A DNA stretch of 10,920 nt. It comes from CAYWBI01 sp964456445. Lineage in GTDB: Bacteria > Calditrichota > Calditrichia > Calditrichales > J004. This document shows positions 1 through 6,480 of the stretch, one piece after another. The position numbers were made by a program, and so were the translations under genes. The stretch covers positions 1 through 10,920 of the forward strand of contig CAYWBI010000125.1 of NCBI GenBank assembly GCA_964456445.1, written 5' to 3'. Below the pieces are notes generated by a model. It saw only the letters and a program-made list of their open reading frames with translations. It was not told the origin of the DNA and made no database searches. Each line of letters opens with the position of its first letter. Positions within the stretch are counted from its first letter, which is position 1.

Positions 1-796
1 TATCTTTTGGAACAAACATTAATGGATGCTCAATATCTTGAAGCGTGCCATTAACAATTATTTGCACGTCTGATAATACTTCCGAAAACGGGCGTGTGCT
101 ACCGTCAGGCTCAACTGATAGCAATTTTCCTAAATCGTCATTAATCATTTGTTTAAATATTACTGCAGGCAATTGAACACCTACGTCGGTTGGTTTGCGA
201 CGGGTATATACTGTAATGTTGGTTATTCCCTGACCTTGCAACGCATAAACCGCACCACGGCTTACAGAACCAAAGCTAAATACCACGGCTTTTCGTGGTT
301 TTCCATAATTTCCTATAACACCTATAAGGCTTAAAGCATGATCTACACCGGCATAGCCTGCGATTTCATTGTTTTTATAAAAAATATGCATGTTTTTATC
401 GCCTGTTCTACTCCATTTAAACATTTCTTCCCAGGCAATAAGCGTTAATTTTCTTTCAATGGATATTTGGGTGATTTCTTTTTGTTGCACACAATGTGGC
501 CAACCCCATACAATTGCACCTTCGTGTACCTGAGCTAAATCTTCCGCTAAAGGTTTAGGCATGATCACACAATTAAAATCGTTCAAGATTTCTTCCCGGG
601 AAGCAACCCGGCCCGATGTAAGTTTGGCTATTGTGCTATCATCCATGCCAAATAGCAATCCATATCCTGCTTCAAATGTAATGTGTTTTCGGAACCTTTG
701 CGGAATACGTTCTATTTGTTCAGGATGAATTGCAACTCGTTTTTCATTTTCTTTTAGTGATTTTCCAATCACTCCAACTGTCAAAAGTTGTATCAT
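1..796 (-). CDS. Alanine dehydrogenase/PNT-family enzyme, N5-(carboxyethyl)ornithine synthase-like (C-terminus off window)
   Basis: The reading frame is open from ATG at 796 to the window edge (265 codons) with no stop. The N-terminal half shows the family signature KRVAIHP (residues 19-25; the Arg matches the substrate-binding Arg of alanine dehydrogenases) and FEAGYG (41-46). MPKP (79-82) lies where alanine dehydrogenase has its catalytic-Lys segment. NEIAGYAGVDHAL (143-155) leads into a Rossmann stretch, FSFGSVSRGA (173-182). The spacing around GSVSRGA resembles N5-(carboxyethyl)ornithine synthase more than alanine dehydrogenase. Enzymes of that type reductively condense an amino-acid side-chain amine with pyruvate using NAD(P)H; the exact substrate here cannot be told. 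The canonical GxGxxG is degraded, with Ser at the first Gly. Family members are around 310-370 residues, so roughly 50-100 residues are missing off the left edge. Codon use is AT-rich compared with the genes at 2-9 kb. No strong Shine-Dalgarno precedes the start; AT-rich TATACAATATAAAG lies about 10-25 bases upstream. Confidence 0.75.
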   Translation of the reverse strand, partial: MIQLLTVGVIGKSLKENEKRVAIHPEQIERIPQRFRKHITFEAGYGLLFGMDDSTIAKLTSGRVASREEILNDFNCVIMPKPLAEDLAQVHEGAIVWGWPHCVQQKEITQISIERKLTLIAWEEMFKWSRTGDKNMHIFYKNNEIAGYAGVDHALSLIGVIGNYGKPRKAVVFSFGSVSRGAVYALQGQGITNITVYTRRKPTDVGVQLPAVIFKQMINDDLGKLLSVEPDGSTRPFSEVLSDVQIIVNGTLQDIEHPLMFVPKD

Positions 797-1063
797 GTTG
801 TTCTCTTTATATTGTATAATTGTCTAAAGGTGTGTAGAGGACTTGAGCACTACGTAACACTAAGTTTTCAATTTAACCCAGCGTTTGTTTATATCCATAA
901 TCAAAATTTTAATACCCTTCACCCAATGACTTATCGCGCTGGTGTGGGCCTGGCAGGACAGGTAAAAAAATGTAATATGAATATATACCTATAAGCTTAA
1001 GGGAACAAATCCCTTAGAATTAAGTTGGCGCAGAGCATTCATAAACTGAAAATTTCGCCATGC
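797..1063. other. AT-rich intergenic stretch with a small hairpin
   Basis: No convincing gene was recognised on either strand. A plus-strand open frame at 788-994 encodes a composition unlike any family I know. A 7-bp perfect inverted repeat (TAAGGGA / TCCCTTA, 5-base loop) lies at 998-1016 but has no T-tract, so a terminator role is not supported. The stretch probably holds the promoter of the minus-strand gene ending at 796 and decayed DNA next to the hsdR scar. Confidence 0.4.
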
Positions 1064-1144
1064 TTATATTTCACCCGGGTTCACCCGGGCGATGGCCTGC
1101 ATCAGGTTATGGCCTTTCATTGGCTTGTCCACATACATGGTATG
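1064..1144 (-). pseudogene. hsdR: Remnant of type I restriction endonuclease subunit R (helicase motif VI)
   Basis: Read on the minus strand, 1144-1079 encodes VDKPMKGHNLMQAIARVN preceded by HTMY. To my knowledge this is the near-invariant motif VI block of HsdR, the ATP-driven translocase and nuclease subunit of type I restriction systems, normally about 1000 residues long. Homology stops exactly after ARVN, where intact proteins continue RVFKDK. Instead the sequence enters a direct repeat of CCCGGGTGAA and reaches a TAA at 1064-1066. On the other side the homology stops at His-Thr, directly against the near-palindrome GGCGAA-AAATAA-TTCGCC (1145-1162) at the end of the transposase gene. The 22 codons have no internal lesions, so the loss looks recent or repeat-mediated. 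The frame is open back to 1246 but overlaps the transposase in another frame. No hsdM or hsdS is visible. Confidence 0.75.
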
Positions 1145-1162
1145 GGCGAAAAATAATTCGCC
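1145..1162. repeat. Near-palindrome at the transposase/hsdR junction
   Basis: Six-base arms GGCGAA and TTCGCC flank AAATAA. It resembles the perfect palindrome at 1442-1463 inside the transposase gene and sits exactly where HsdR homology begins. It also lies just past the transposase stop codon, so it may mark the edge of the mobile unit. That role is inferred from position only. Confidence 0.45.
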
Positions 1163-1163
1163 T

Positions 1164-1802
1164 CTAACTTTTTTTCCCATTCGATGGGAAATCCGGATTT
1201 TCGCAATCCATTTCCCATTTGAGCGGATTATTGGCGATATATTCACGAATACGGTTCAAATCGTTTTCATCGCGAATAATATGTTCATAATAATTGCGTT
1301 GCCATATTTGGTAAAATTCGGTGTTTTGGCGCATCCATTTGGTCACCCCGATTTTAAAACCGCGGATGACGGACCCGATTGTTTTCGATGTGCCACGTGG
1401 TGGTTTATTCAACGGTTTGGGCGGTCCGGGTGGTTCGGGTAGGGGCGAAAAATTTTTCGCCCCAATGTTTTTCGCCCCAATGTTTTTCGCCCACGCATTT
1501 TGTCCGTCCGGATTTTGCGTCCCCACATTTTCATCGATGATAATCAATATACCATGAACATGGTTGGGCATTACGACGAATGCATCCAAAGCAACATGTG
1601 GAAAATGACCGGGGATATCGTCCCAACATTTTTCCGCCGCCCGCCCGGCACCATTCAACACCATTTGCCCATCGATGATCTCGCCAAACAAACATTTGCC
1701 TTTTTGCGTACGGATGGTGATAAAATACGCCCCGGCCCGGGAATAATCGTATCCTTTTAAACGGATGGATCGACGATGATGGATTTGGGGATTATATTTC
1801 AT
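1164..1802 (-). CDS. REP-associated tyrosine transposase (RAYT, IS200-like Y1 family)
   Basis: This 212-residue protein belongs to the single-tyrosine HUH transposase superfamily. RAYTs act on REP-type palindromes rather than on their own terminal repeats and are usually single-copy, domesticated-looking genes. The His-x-His metal motif lies in MPNHVHGI (H81, H83). The catalytic tyrosine is in WQRNYYEHIIRDEND (Y171 or Y172), and the tail EYIANNPLKW is typical. I chose ATG 1802 because MKYNPQIHHRRSIRLKGYDY is the usual RAYT beginning; a TTG start 12 bases upstream at 1814 is possible. The linker between the two motifs carries a five-residue repeat, AKNIG-AKNIG-AKNF (105-118), encoded by a 15-bp DNA repeat, followed by a proline-rich stretch. 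The frame is intact with both catalytic motifs present, so the enzyme could be active. No Shine-Dalgarno is visible. A piece of a related gene lies just upstream and an hsdR scar lies downstream. Confidence 0.9.
   Translation of the reverse strand: MKYNPQIHHRRSIRLKGYDYSRAGAYFITIRTQKGKCLFGEIIDGQMVLNGAGRAAEKCWDDIPGHFPHVALDAFVVMPNHVHGILIIIDENVGTQNPDGQNAWAKNIGAKNIGAKNFSPLPEPPGPPKPLNKPPRGTSKTIGSVIRGFKIGVTKWMRQNTEFYQIWQRNYYEHIIRDENDLNRIREYIANNPLKWEMDCENPDFPSNGKKS
1173..1191. repeat. Hairpin at the transposase 3' end
   Basis: Eight-base perfect arms TTTCCCAT (1173-1180) and ATGGGAAA (1184-1191) with a three-base TCG loop lie within the last codons of the transposase gene. The 12-base palindrome AAATCCGGATTT (1189-1200) overlaps it. 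On the minus strand the right arm ends in a run of A rather than T, so it is not a standard terminator. A recognition hairpin for the transposase is conceivable but unproven. Confidence 0.5.
1442..1463. repeat. Perfect 22-bp palindrome inside the transposase gene
   Basis: The 11-base arm GGGGCGAAAAA is followed immediately by its exact reverse complement. It is read in frame as part of the GAKNFSPL linker of the protein. Perfect palindromes of this length are very unlikely by chance, and the unit is the natural candidate for the REP-like element handled by this RAYT. Confidence 0.8.
1455..1499. repeat. 15-bp tandem repeat (about 3 copies) in the transposase linker
   Basis: The unit TTTCGCCCCAATGTT occurs twice exactly and a third time with a diverged end, starting in the right arm of the palindrome. 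It encodes the AKNIG repeats on the minus strand. Because the period is a multiple of three it keeps the frame, and copy number may vary between strains. Confidence 0.8.
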
Positions 1803-1859
1803 GGTACAATCCAATGAGTAATTATCCCGTTAATTTTTTTCGCATTGTTTGGGGCAATG

Positions 1860-1889
1860 GAACCCGATGGTTTTCGACGTGCCACGCGG
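1860..1889 (-). pseudogene. Decayed fragment of a second RAYT transposase
   Basis: On the minus strand these 30 bases encode PRGTSKTIGF, matching PRGTSKTIGS of the intact transposase (plus-strand 1371-1400). Most differences fall at third codon positions (CCA/CCG, ACA/ACG, ACA/ACC), which points to a once-coding paralogue rather than a simple duplication of the neighbouring gene. Homology is not detectable on either side. The piece sits about 57 bases upstream of the intact transposase start. Confidence 0.6.
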
Positions 1890-1964
1890 ATGTTGATACG
1901 ATGGGCCGGCCTCAGGTATTTAACAGCGCCATCCATCACATCTGTAAAACATCTTTCTCTAACC

Positions 1965-1998
1965 GTAAAAATATTTTCCCAATATAGAAAATTTTTAC
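1965..1998. repeat. AT-rich inverted repeat
   Basis: The left arm GTAAAAATATTTTC (1965-1978) pairs with the right arm GAAAATTTTTAC (1987-1998) with a two-base bulge and an 8-base loop. It lies in the non-coding stretch between the RAYT fragment and the flavoprotein gene. Its role is unknown; it could be a miniature element end or simply AT-rich chance structure. Confidence 0.4.
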
Positions 1999-2051
1999 AC
2001 CATTAGAAAACCATGGCATAAGGGCCTTGTTCTTGCTTTTTCCGTTTTCAG

Positions 2052-2080
2052 AAAAAACCTCCACCGTTAAACCGGACGGT
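2052..2080 (-). terminator. Possible rho-independent terminator after the flavoprotein gene
   Basis: On the minus strand, just past the stop at 2086, ACCGT-ccggttta-ACGGT forms a five-base stem. GGAGG and then six T (complement of 2052-2057) follow. The stem is short and the T-run is displaced by five bases, so this is a weak candidate. Confidence 0.3.
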
Positions 2081-2085
2081 CCGCC

Positions 2086-2751
2086 TTACACCCCGTTTTT
2101 CTTCTTTTCATAAAAATCCCGCACATGTGGCGGGAGTTCAATGCCGGCTTTCAAATTTTCCACCGGACGGGGCGCGCCGTAAACCTGTCGTACCGCCAGG
2201 GTACCTGCCCAATAATCCGAATCGAAATCTTCTTTGTTGTCCGTGGGGGCGGCGTCGGCGATTTTGGCCGAGGCGCTCTCGATATGGATGGCAAGCACCC
2301 GGGTGGCGTCCAGCTCCTTGCGGTTGGGATGTCGGCAATGCGCCCAGCGGTCCGGCACAAAATGGTTGATGATGCTTTTTAACCCCTCGAGTTTTTCGGC
2401 GTCACTCTTGAGCTCGCTCACCGTGCCAAAAACAACCGCGGACCGGTAATTGACCGAATGGTGAAAGGCCGAGCGGGTTAGTTTCATGGAATCGAGCAGC
2501 ATCACGCTTAAACAGGCCCGGCCGCTTTCGATCAGCGCGCCGGTCATGCGGTTTTTGTAGGAGCCGTGCAGATACAGGGTTTCCCCCTTGCGTCCGAAGT
2601 TGATGGGCTGGGCAATCGCCCGTCCGTTTGCGATAAAGGCCACCGTGCAAATTTCCACCGCATCCAGGATGGCGTGAATGACAGCCTTGTCATAACGCGC
2701 CTTTTGCGGACTGCGTTTTACGGTGTTCCAATCGGTTTTTGCGTATTTCAT
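2086..2751 (-). CDS. Pyridoxamine 5'-phosphate oxidase-like FMN-binding split-barrel protein
   Basis: The 221-residue product is a flavin-nucleotide-binding protein of the COG3467 / Pyridox_ox_2 type. These cytosolic split-barrel proteins bind FMN or related cofactors; physiological substrates are mostly unknown, and true PNPOx activity should not be assumed. The N-terminal segment RSPQKARYDKA (13-23) is typical. It is followed by the barrel strands AFIANGRAIAQPINFGR and TLYLHGSYKNRMTGAL, then RSAFHHSVNYRSAVVFG, all characteristic of this subfamily. Length fits the family (about 200-230). ATG 2751 is preceded by AAGG about ten bases upstream. The glycosyltransferase gene ends 49 bases upstream on the same strand, so the two may be cotranscribed, although no functional link is evident. 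Confidence 0.85.
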   Translation of the reverse strand: MKYAKTDWNTVKRSPQKARYDKAVIHAILDAVEICTVAFIANGRAIAQPINFGRKGETLYLHGSYKNRMTGALIESGRACLSVMLLDSMKLTRSAFHHSVNYRSAVVFGTVSELKSDAEKLEGLKSIINHFVPDRWAHCRHPNRKELDATRVLAIHIESASAKIADAAPTDNKEDFDSDYWAGTLAVRQVYGAPRPVENLKAGIELPPHVRDFYEKKKNGV

Positions 2752-2800
2752 GGGTTAAACCTTTTTTAGGTGAGAAGGGTGCGGAAGGGCAGCCGCGATA

Positions 2801-3520
2801 TCATTTTGGCTCTTTGTTCCAGTAGCCCCAATCGGATTTGCGCACGGTCTTGCCGCCCAACCCGCTGAAAAGCATAAAAGCCCGGCCCGTGCCGTGGAAG
2901 ATTTTCTTAAAGACGCCTTTTTCCAAACGGCGGTGATCGGTTTCATAAACCTTTAAACGGCCGTCATAGATAACCCTGTACCCGGCCTTTTTTATCTGCC
3001 ACAGCATATAGGTGTCTTCGCCCGCGCTTAAGGCGGGATCAAAGCCGCCGGTTTTTTGCAGGGCCTCGCGCCGGATAAGCATATTGGAACCGCTGCCCAT
3101 GGGCAACCCGATCCTGGCATAGAGCCCGATCGAAAGGGAATAGAGTTTGAAGTATAATTTAAAACGGTCGAGGCTCAGTTTTGCCCCCATGATAGCACCA
3201 ACGGCAGGCGGAACATCCAGCTTGTTGAGCCGTGTAAAATAATCCGGGTCAAAACTGCTGTCGGCGTCGCTGAATAAAAGCCAGGGGCTATTGGCCGCTT
3301 CGGCCCCTGTTTGCCGGGCCTGGGGGATGTTACATTTTTTTTGAATGATGTGTGTCCGGTCGGGCCGGAGCCGGCGGATAAGCGCCACCGTGTGGTCGCT
3401 GCTGGAATCAACGATGATCAATTTTAACGCATCCGGCAGACTTTTTAGAAAAGCAGGGATGTTTTTTTCCTCGTTGCGGGTGGGTACAATTAGGGTTATT
3501 TTTTGCATGTTTACAGACAT
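2801..3520 (-). CDS. Glycosyltransferase family 2
   Basis: This is a GT-A fold inverting glycosyltransferase that would transfer a sugar from an activated nucleotide donor; the acceptor is unknown. Numbered from ATG 3520 (239 residues), the fold opens with ITLIVPTRNEEKNI (from residue 8) and the donor-binding IIVDSSSDHT (D38, D42). The metal-binding DxD is in LFSDADSSF (D85, D87). The acceptor-side block GSGSNMLIRREAL is followed by GFDPALSAGEDTYMLWQ with the catalytic-base region E168-D169. No clear membrane segments are present, so it likely works at the inner face of the membrane. The start could also be ATG 3508 (MQKITLIVPTRN) or TTG 3550; none has a clear Shine-Dalgarno. It is divergent from the transporter gene at 3636 and upstream of the flavoprotein gene. 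Involvement in envelope glycan or glycolipid synthesis is an inference from family only. Confidence 0.88.
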   Translation of the reverse strand: MSVNMQKITLIVPTRNEEKNIPAFLKSLPDALKLIIVDSSSDHTVALIRRLRPDRTHIIQKKCNIPQARQTGAEAANSPWLLFSDADSSFDPDYFTRLNKLDVPPAVGAIMGAKLSLDRFKLYFKLYSLSIGLYARIGLPMGSGSNMLIRREALQKTGGFDPALSAGEDTYMLWQIKKAGYRVIYDGRLKVYETDHRRLEKGVFKKIFHGTGRAFMLFSGLGGKTVRKSDWGYWNKEPK

Positions 3521-3635
3521 GGGAAAATGTAAATTTTTTGATAATCGCAAAATTTGTATATTGGCGCAACGGCGTTAAAACCGTCGTAAAATTGTAGCCG
3601 TAAATTTAGTTTGAATTCCATTTTAATCCTAATCT

Positions 3636-4502
3636 ATGCCATATCTTATTCTTATCTCAATTATCTGGGCCTTTTCTTTTGGGCTTATAAAGGGTGAACT
3701 TAGCGGACTGGACGCCTATTTTGTATCCTTTGTGCGTATCTTTATCTCCTTTGTCTTTTTTATCCCTTTTGTCCGCAAATGGCAGAAATGGTTGGAGCAT
3801 ACGCCCTTGATACTGACCGGGGCCGTGCAATTTGGTTTGATGTATATATTGTATATCGCCTCCTATCAATATCTGGCGGGTTGGCAAATTGCCCTGTTTA
3901 CCGTATTTACGCCGCTCTATGTTACGTTGTTTGCCGATTTATGGGAGCGCCGATTAAACCTGCGTTTTCTTATCGCCACGCTTGTAGCGGTTGTGGGCGG
4001 TGGGGTAATTGTTTATCAGCCGCAGAACAGCTATGCGCTTACCCTGGGCTTTTTTCTGATCCAGGGCGCCAATATATGTTTTGCACTGGGACAGGTGGCT
4101 TACAAACGTATCCGTGGAAATTATAGCGATCAGAGCGATAAGGCCCTGATGCCCTGGCTCTATCTCGGCGCTTTAATTGTAACGCTCGGCGCCACGCTTA
4201 TCGGAACCGATTTTGGCCGCATACAAATCAACGGGGTCCAGATAGTGGTGCTGTTATATCTCGGTGGCATCGCTTCCGGTCTCGGTTTCTTTTTATGGAA
4301 TCTTGGGGCGACACAGGTCAATAGCGGTGCGCTGGCGGTAATGAATAATGTAAAGGCACCGCTGGCCATCTTAATTTCGGTTTTTCTTTTTAACGAAGAC
4401 GGACAATGGGGCAAGGCGCTTATCGGCGGGGCCATAATCGTAAGCGCGTTGTTTTTAACATATCCAAAACCGGGCAACCGGCAACAACGGATTTATTCAT
4501 GA
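3636..4502 (+). CDS. EamA/DMT-superfamily transporter
   Basis: This 288-residue integral membrane protein has the two-EamA-repeat layout of the drug/metabolite transporter superfamily, with about ten hydrophobic helices. It begins LILISIIWAFSFGLIKGEL, typical of EamA repeat 1. The motif FTVFTPLYVTLFADLWERR at the end of the first repeat has a counterpart, MNNVKAPLAILISVFLFNED, near the end of the second. These carriers export or import small metabolites such as amino acids, carboxylates or nucleosides; the substrate cannot be told here. ATG 3636 is the only sensible start and lacks a strong ribosome site. The stop overlaps the next gene's start (ATGA at 4499-4502), so the acyltransferase is probably translationally coupled. 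The 85-116 bases shared with the divergent glycosyltransferase gene must hold both promoters. Confidence 0.88.
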   Translation: MPYLILISIIWAFSFGLIKGELSGLDAYFVSFVRIFISFVFFIPFVRKWQKWLEHTPLILTGAVQFGLMYILYIASYQYLAGWQIALFTVFTPLYVTLFADLWERRLNLRFLIATLVAVVGGGVIVYQPQNSYALTLGFFLIQGANICFALGQVAYKRIRGNYSDQSDKALMPWLYLGALIVTLGATLIGTDFGRIQINGVQIVVLLYLGGIASGLGFFLWNLGATQVNSGALAVMNNVKAPLAILISVFLFNEDGQWGKALIGGAIIVSALFLTYPKPGNRQQRIYS

Positions 4503-5125
4503 ACAAATCAACAGACAAGAAAAAGGGGCTGCGTTATCATATCGGGTCATTTTTTTTAAAACTGATCGGCTGGAAAACAGCTGGGCAATTGCCGCCCTTT
4601 CAAAAATATGTGCTGATTTCGGAGCCGCACACCTCCAACTGGGATTTACCGCTGATGTTGCTGCTTTCGATGAGAATCGGTTTTAAATTGAATTGGGTGG
4701 CCAAGGATACCCTGTTTAAAGGGCTTTTTGGGCGTTATCTAAAATGGATGGGCGGGATACCCGTCAATCGCCGTAGCCGCAATAACTTTGTGGATCAAAC
4801 GATTGAGGCGCTCAATAAAAACGAAAAAATTATCATCGTAGTCTCACCGGCGGGTACACGCGGCCACACGCATTTCTGGCGATCGGGGTTTTATCATATC
4901 GCGCAGGGCGCGGGCGTACCAATCGTGATGGGTTTTCTGGATTACCCGAACAAAACGGGCGGCATCGGCCCCTATATCCTTACAAGCGGCAATATGGAAA
5001 AAGACTTTGAACGTTTAAGGGATTTCTATGCCACGGTAAAGGGTAAGTACCCGGAAAAATTCGGACCCGTCAAACTGCGGTCTAATACCTCCGGCGAATC
5101 GGATAAAAAAAATAAACCCAAGTGA
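4499..5125 (+). CDS. Lysophospholipid-type acyltransferase (PlsC-like family)
   Basis: The 208-residue product has the layout of membrane-associated glycerolipid acyltransferases, which move an acyl chain from acyl-CoA or acyl-ACP to a lipid hydroxyl. The catalytic His-x4-Asp is seen as EPHTSNWDLPL (H44, D49). Motif II is GGIPVNRRSR (85-94) and motif III is SPAGTRGHTHFWRSGFYHIA (from residue 116). Motif IV region is VPIVMGFLDY. In motif III the usual Pro-Glu-Gly-Thr-Arg reads Pro-Ala-Gly-Thr-Arg, so the conserved Glu is missing while Arg stays. The lysine-rich tail may aid membrane contact. I chose ATG 4499 because it overlaps the transporter stop (ATGA) and gives the family's normal length; the same frame is open further upstream to 4406 inside the transporter gene. 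The specific lipid acceptor is unknown. Confidence 0.85.
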   Translation: MNKSTDKKKGLRYHIGSFFLKLIGWKTAGQLPPFQKYVLISEPHTSNWDLPLMLLLSMRIGFKLNWVAKDTLFKGLFGRYLKWMGGIPVNRRSRNNFVDQTIEALNKNEKIIIVVSPAGTRGHTHFWRSGFYHIAQGAGVPIVMGFLDYPNKTGGIGPYILTSGNMEKDFERLRDFYATVKGKYPEKFGPVKLRSNTSGESDKKNKPK

Positions 5126-5168
5126 TAATCACGTGATAAAGTCGGTTAAATTATCGTTTTTTTATAAC

Positions 5169-5174
5169 AGGAGA
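5169..5174 (+). promoter_or_regulatory. Strong ribosome binding site for the DUF427 gene
   Basis: AGGAGA lies four bases before ATG 5179. It is one of the few clear Shine-Dalgarno sites in the window and fixes the start. Confidence 0.7.
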
Positions 5175-5178
5175 CGAC

Positions 5179-5460
5179 ATGAAAGCAATCTGGAAAAATA
5201 CGGTCCTGGCACAAAGTGATCATACTGTTGTGGTGGAAGGGAATCATTATTTCCCGCCGGAGTCGGTCCATAATGAATTTTTTAAACAAAGCGCCACACA
5301 CACCACCTGTCCCTGGAAAGGCCTGGCCAGCTATTACAGCATCGAAGTGGACGGGGATACAAACAAAGATGCGGCCTGGTATTATCCAAAAGCAAAAGAC
5401 GCCGCAAAACCGATCGAAGGCTATGTCGCATTTTGGCACGGTGTTGAAATCGAAAAGTAA
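5179..5460 (+). CDS. DUF427 (NTP_transf_9) family protein
   Basis: This 93-residue protein is a complete single DUF427 domain. The hallmark TTCPWKGLASYYSIEV (residues 42-57) is present, as is the closing segment AWYYPKAKDAAKPIEGYVAFWHGVEIE. The beginning MKAIWKNTVLAQSDHTVVVEGNHYFPP is also typical, with Glu-Gly-Asn-His-Tyr-Phe matching the usual E-N-xYFP box. The family adopts a small beta-rich fold and has no established biochemical function. It is cytosolic, with no signal peptide. The acyltransferase gene ends 53 bases upstream and egtD starts 63 bases downstream. Cotranscription with egtD is possible but the intervening AT-rich sequence could also hold a promoter. Confidence 0.92.
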   Translation: MKAIWKNTVLAQSDHTVVVEGNHYFPPESVHNEFFKQSATHTTCPWKGLASYYSIEVDGDTNKDAAWYYPKAKDAAKPIEGYVAFWHGVEIEK

Positions 5461-5523
5461 CATTTTTTAAAAAATCTAAACTACAGCAACATCTAATACT
5501 TAATATAACCTTACGGATTAACA

Positions 5524-6480
5524 ATGAATAGAAAAACACGGGAACACGCCGTCGGTATTAAATTGATGTATAAAGAAGTGATTGATGGTTTAAGCAAGCC
5601 CAAAAAAGAATTGTCGAGTAAATACTTTTATGATGAACGGGGATCGCAGTTATTTGATGAAATATGCGGTCTGGAAGAATATTATGTAACGCGCACGGAA
5701 TTGAAGATCATGCGCCATAATATTGATGCGATTGCCACCCAGATGGGTAAAGCGGTCCAGTTGATCGAATATGGTAGCGGAAGCAGCGAAAAGATCCGGA
5801 TATTATTGGATAACATCCCTGAAATAAAGAGTTATGTGCCCATAGATATTTCGTGTGAATTTTTAGCCAAAAGCGCCGCACGTATATCCGAATCCTATCC
5901 GGGGCTACAGGTGATGCCGGTTTGCGTGGATTACAGCAGCTCTTTTGAAATCCCCGAAGCCAAGCAGGAGATTGCCCAAAAGGTGATCTATTTTCCGGGT
6001 TCTACCATCGGTAATTTCCACCGCAAGCAGGCCATTGCTTTTCTTCAAAACATTGTGCGCGTTGGCGGAAAAAACAGCGCTTTGCTGATTGGCGTCGATC
6101 TGAAAAAAGACGAAGAAATACTCAACCGGGCCTATAACGATTCAAAGGGTGTAACCGCAGCGTTTAACCTGAATCAGTTGGCGCATTTTAACAGGGCGCT
6201 GGGCAGTGATTTCGATCTGCAAAATTTTGAGCATGATGCGTTTTACAATAAAGACGTCGGACGTATTGAAATGCATATTCGCAGCCGCCGCGATCAGGAT
6301 GTTCATGTCAACGGCAATGTGGTGCATTTTGAAGCGGGGGAAAGCATCTGGACCGAATCATCTTACAAATATAGCCTGCCGGAATTTGCAGCGTTGGCCG
6401 CGGAAGCGGGTTACAGCGTGGAAAAGGTCTGGACCGATGCGGAAAATTTATTCAGCGTACAATATCTGAAAGTTTTATAG
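5524..6480 (+). CDS. egtD: L-histidine N-alpha-methyltransferase (EgtD family)
   Basis: EgtD trimethylates the alpha-amine of histidine with S-adenosylmethionine to give hercynine, the first step of ergothioneine synthesis. The 318-residue length matches the family (about 320). The substrate-pocket tyrosine lies in LEEYYVTRTE (Y54). The SAM loop is EYGSGSSEK (82-90), with the acidic PIDIS after it (106-110). FPGSTIGNF (157-165) supplies the histidine-binding Asn (N164). GVDLKKD (190-196) is conserved, and WTESSYKY (276-283) supplies Glu278 and Ser280, which in characterised mycobacterial EgtD recognise histidine. All key residues are therefore present. No egtB, egtA, egtC or egtE is visible here, so ergothioneine synthesis would need a distant partner. 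No Shine-Dalgarno is seen; a 12-base T6A6 palindrome (5463-5474) and AT-rich DNA precede the gene. Confidence 0.92.
   Translation: MNRKTREHAVGIKLMYKEVIDGLSKPKKELSSKYFYDERGSQLFDEICGLEEYYVTRTELKIMRHNIDAIATQMGKAVQLIEYGSGSSEKIRILLDNIPEIKSYVPIDISCEFLAKSAARISESYPGLQVMPVCVDYSSSFEIPEAKQEIAQKVIYFPGSTIGNFHRKQAIAFLQNIVRVGGKNSALLIGVDLKKDEEILNRAYNDSKGVTAAFNLNQLAHFNRALGSDFDLQNFEHDAFYNKDVGRIEMHIRSRRDQDVHVNGNVVHFEAGESIWTESSYKYSLPEFAALAAEAGYSVEKVWTDAENLFSVQYLKVL

Noticed and set aside
788..994. 68-residue plus-strand frame in the left intergenic stretch.
   Set aside because: It starts inside the minus-strand gene, has no ribosome site, and its composition and sequence match no family I recognise.
1442..1499. 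Repeat cluster considered as a CRISPR array.
   Set aside because: The units are 15 bp, contiguous without spacers, in frame with the transposase and partly palindromic, so this is a coding tandem repeat.
1092..1760. Several plus-strand open frames opposite the RAYT gene.
   Set aside because: They are antisense shadows of the RAYT frame and contain low-complexity translations of the tandem repeat.
5135..5163. GATAA/TTATC inverted repeat followed by a T-run after the acyltransferase gene, considered as a terminator.
   Set aside because: The stem has five weak pairs with an 11-base loop, and the DUF427 ribosome site follows within six bases, so readthrough seems at least as likely.
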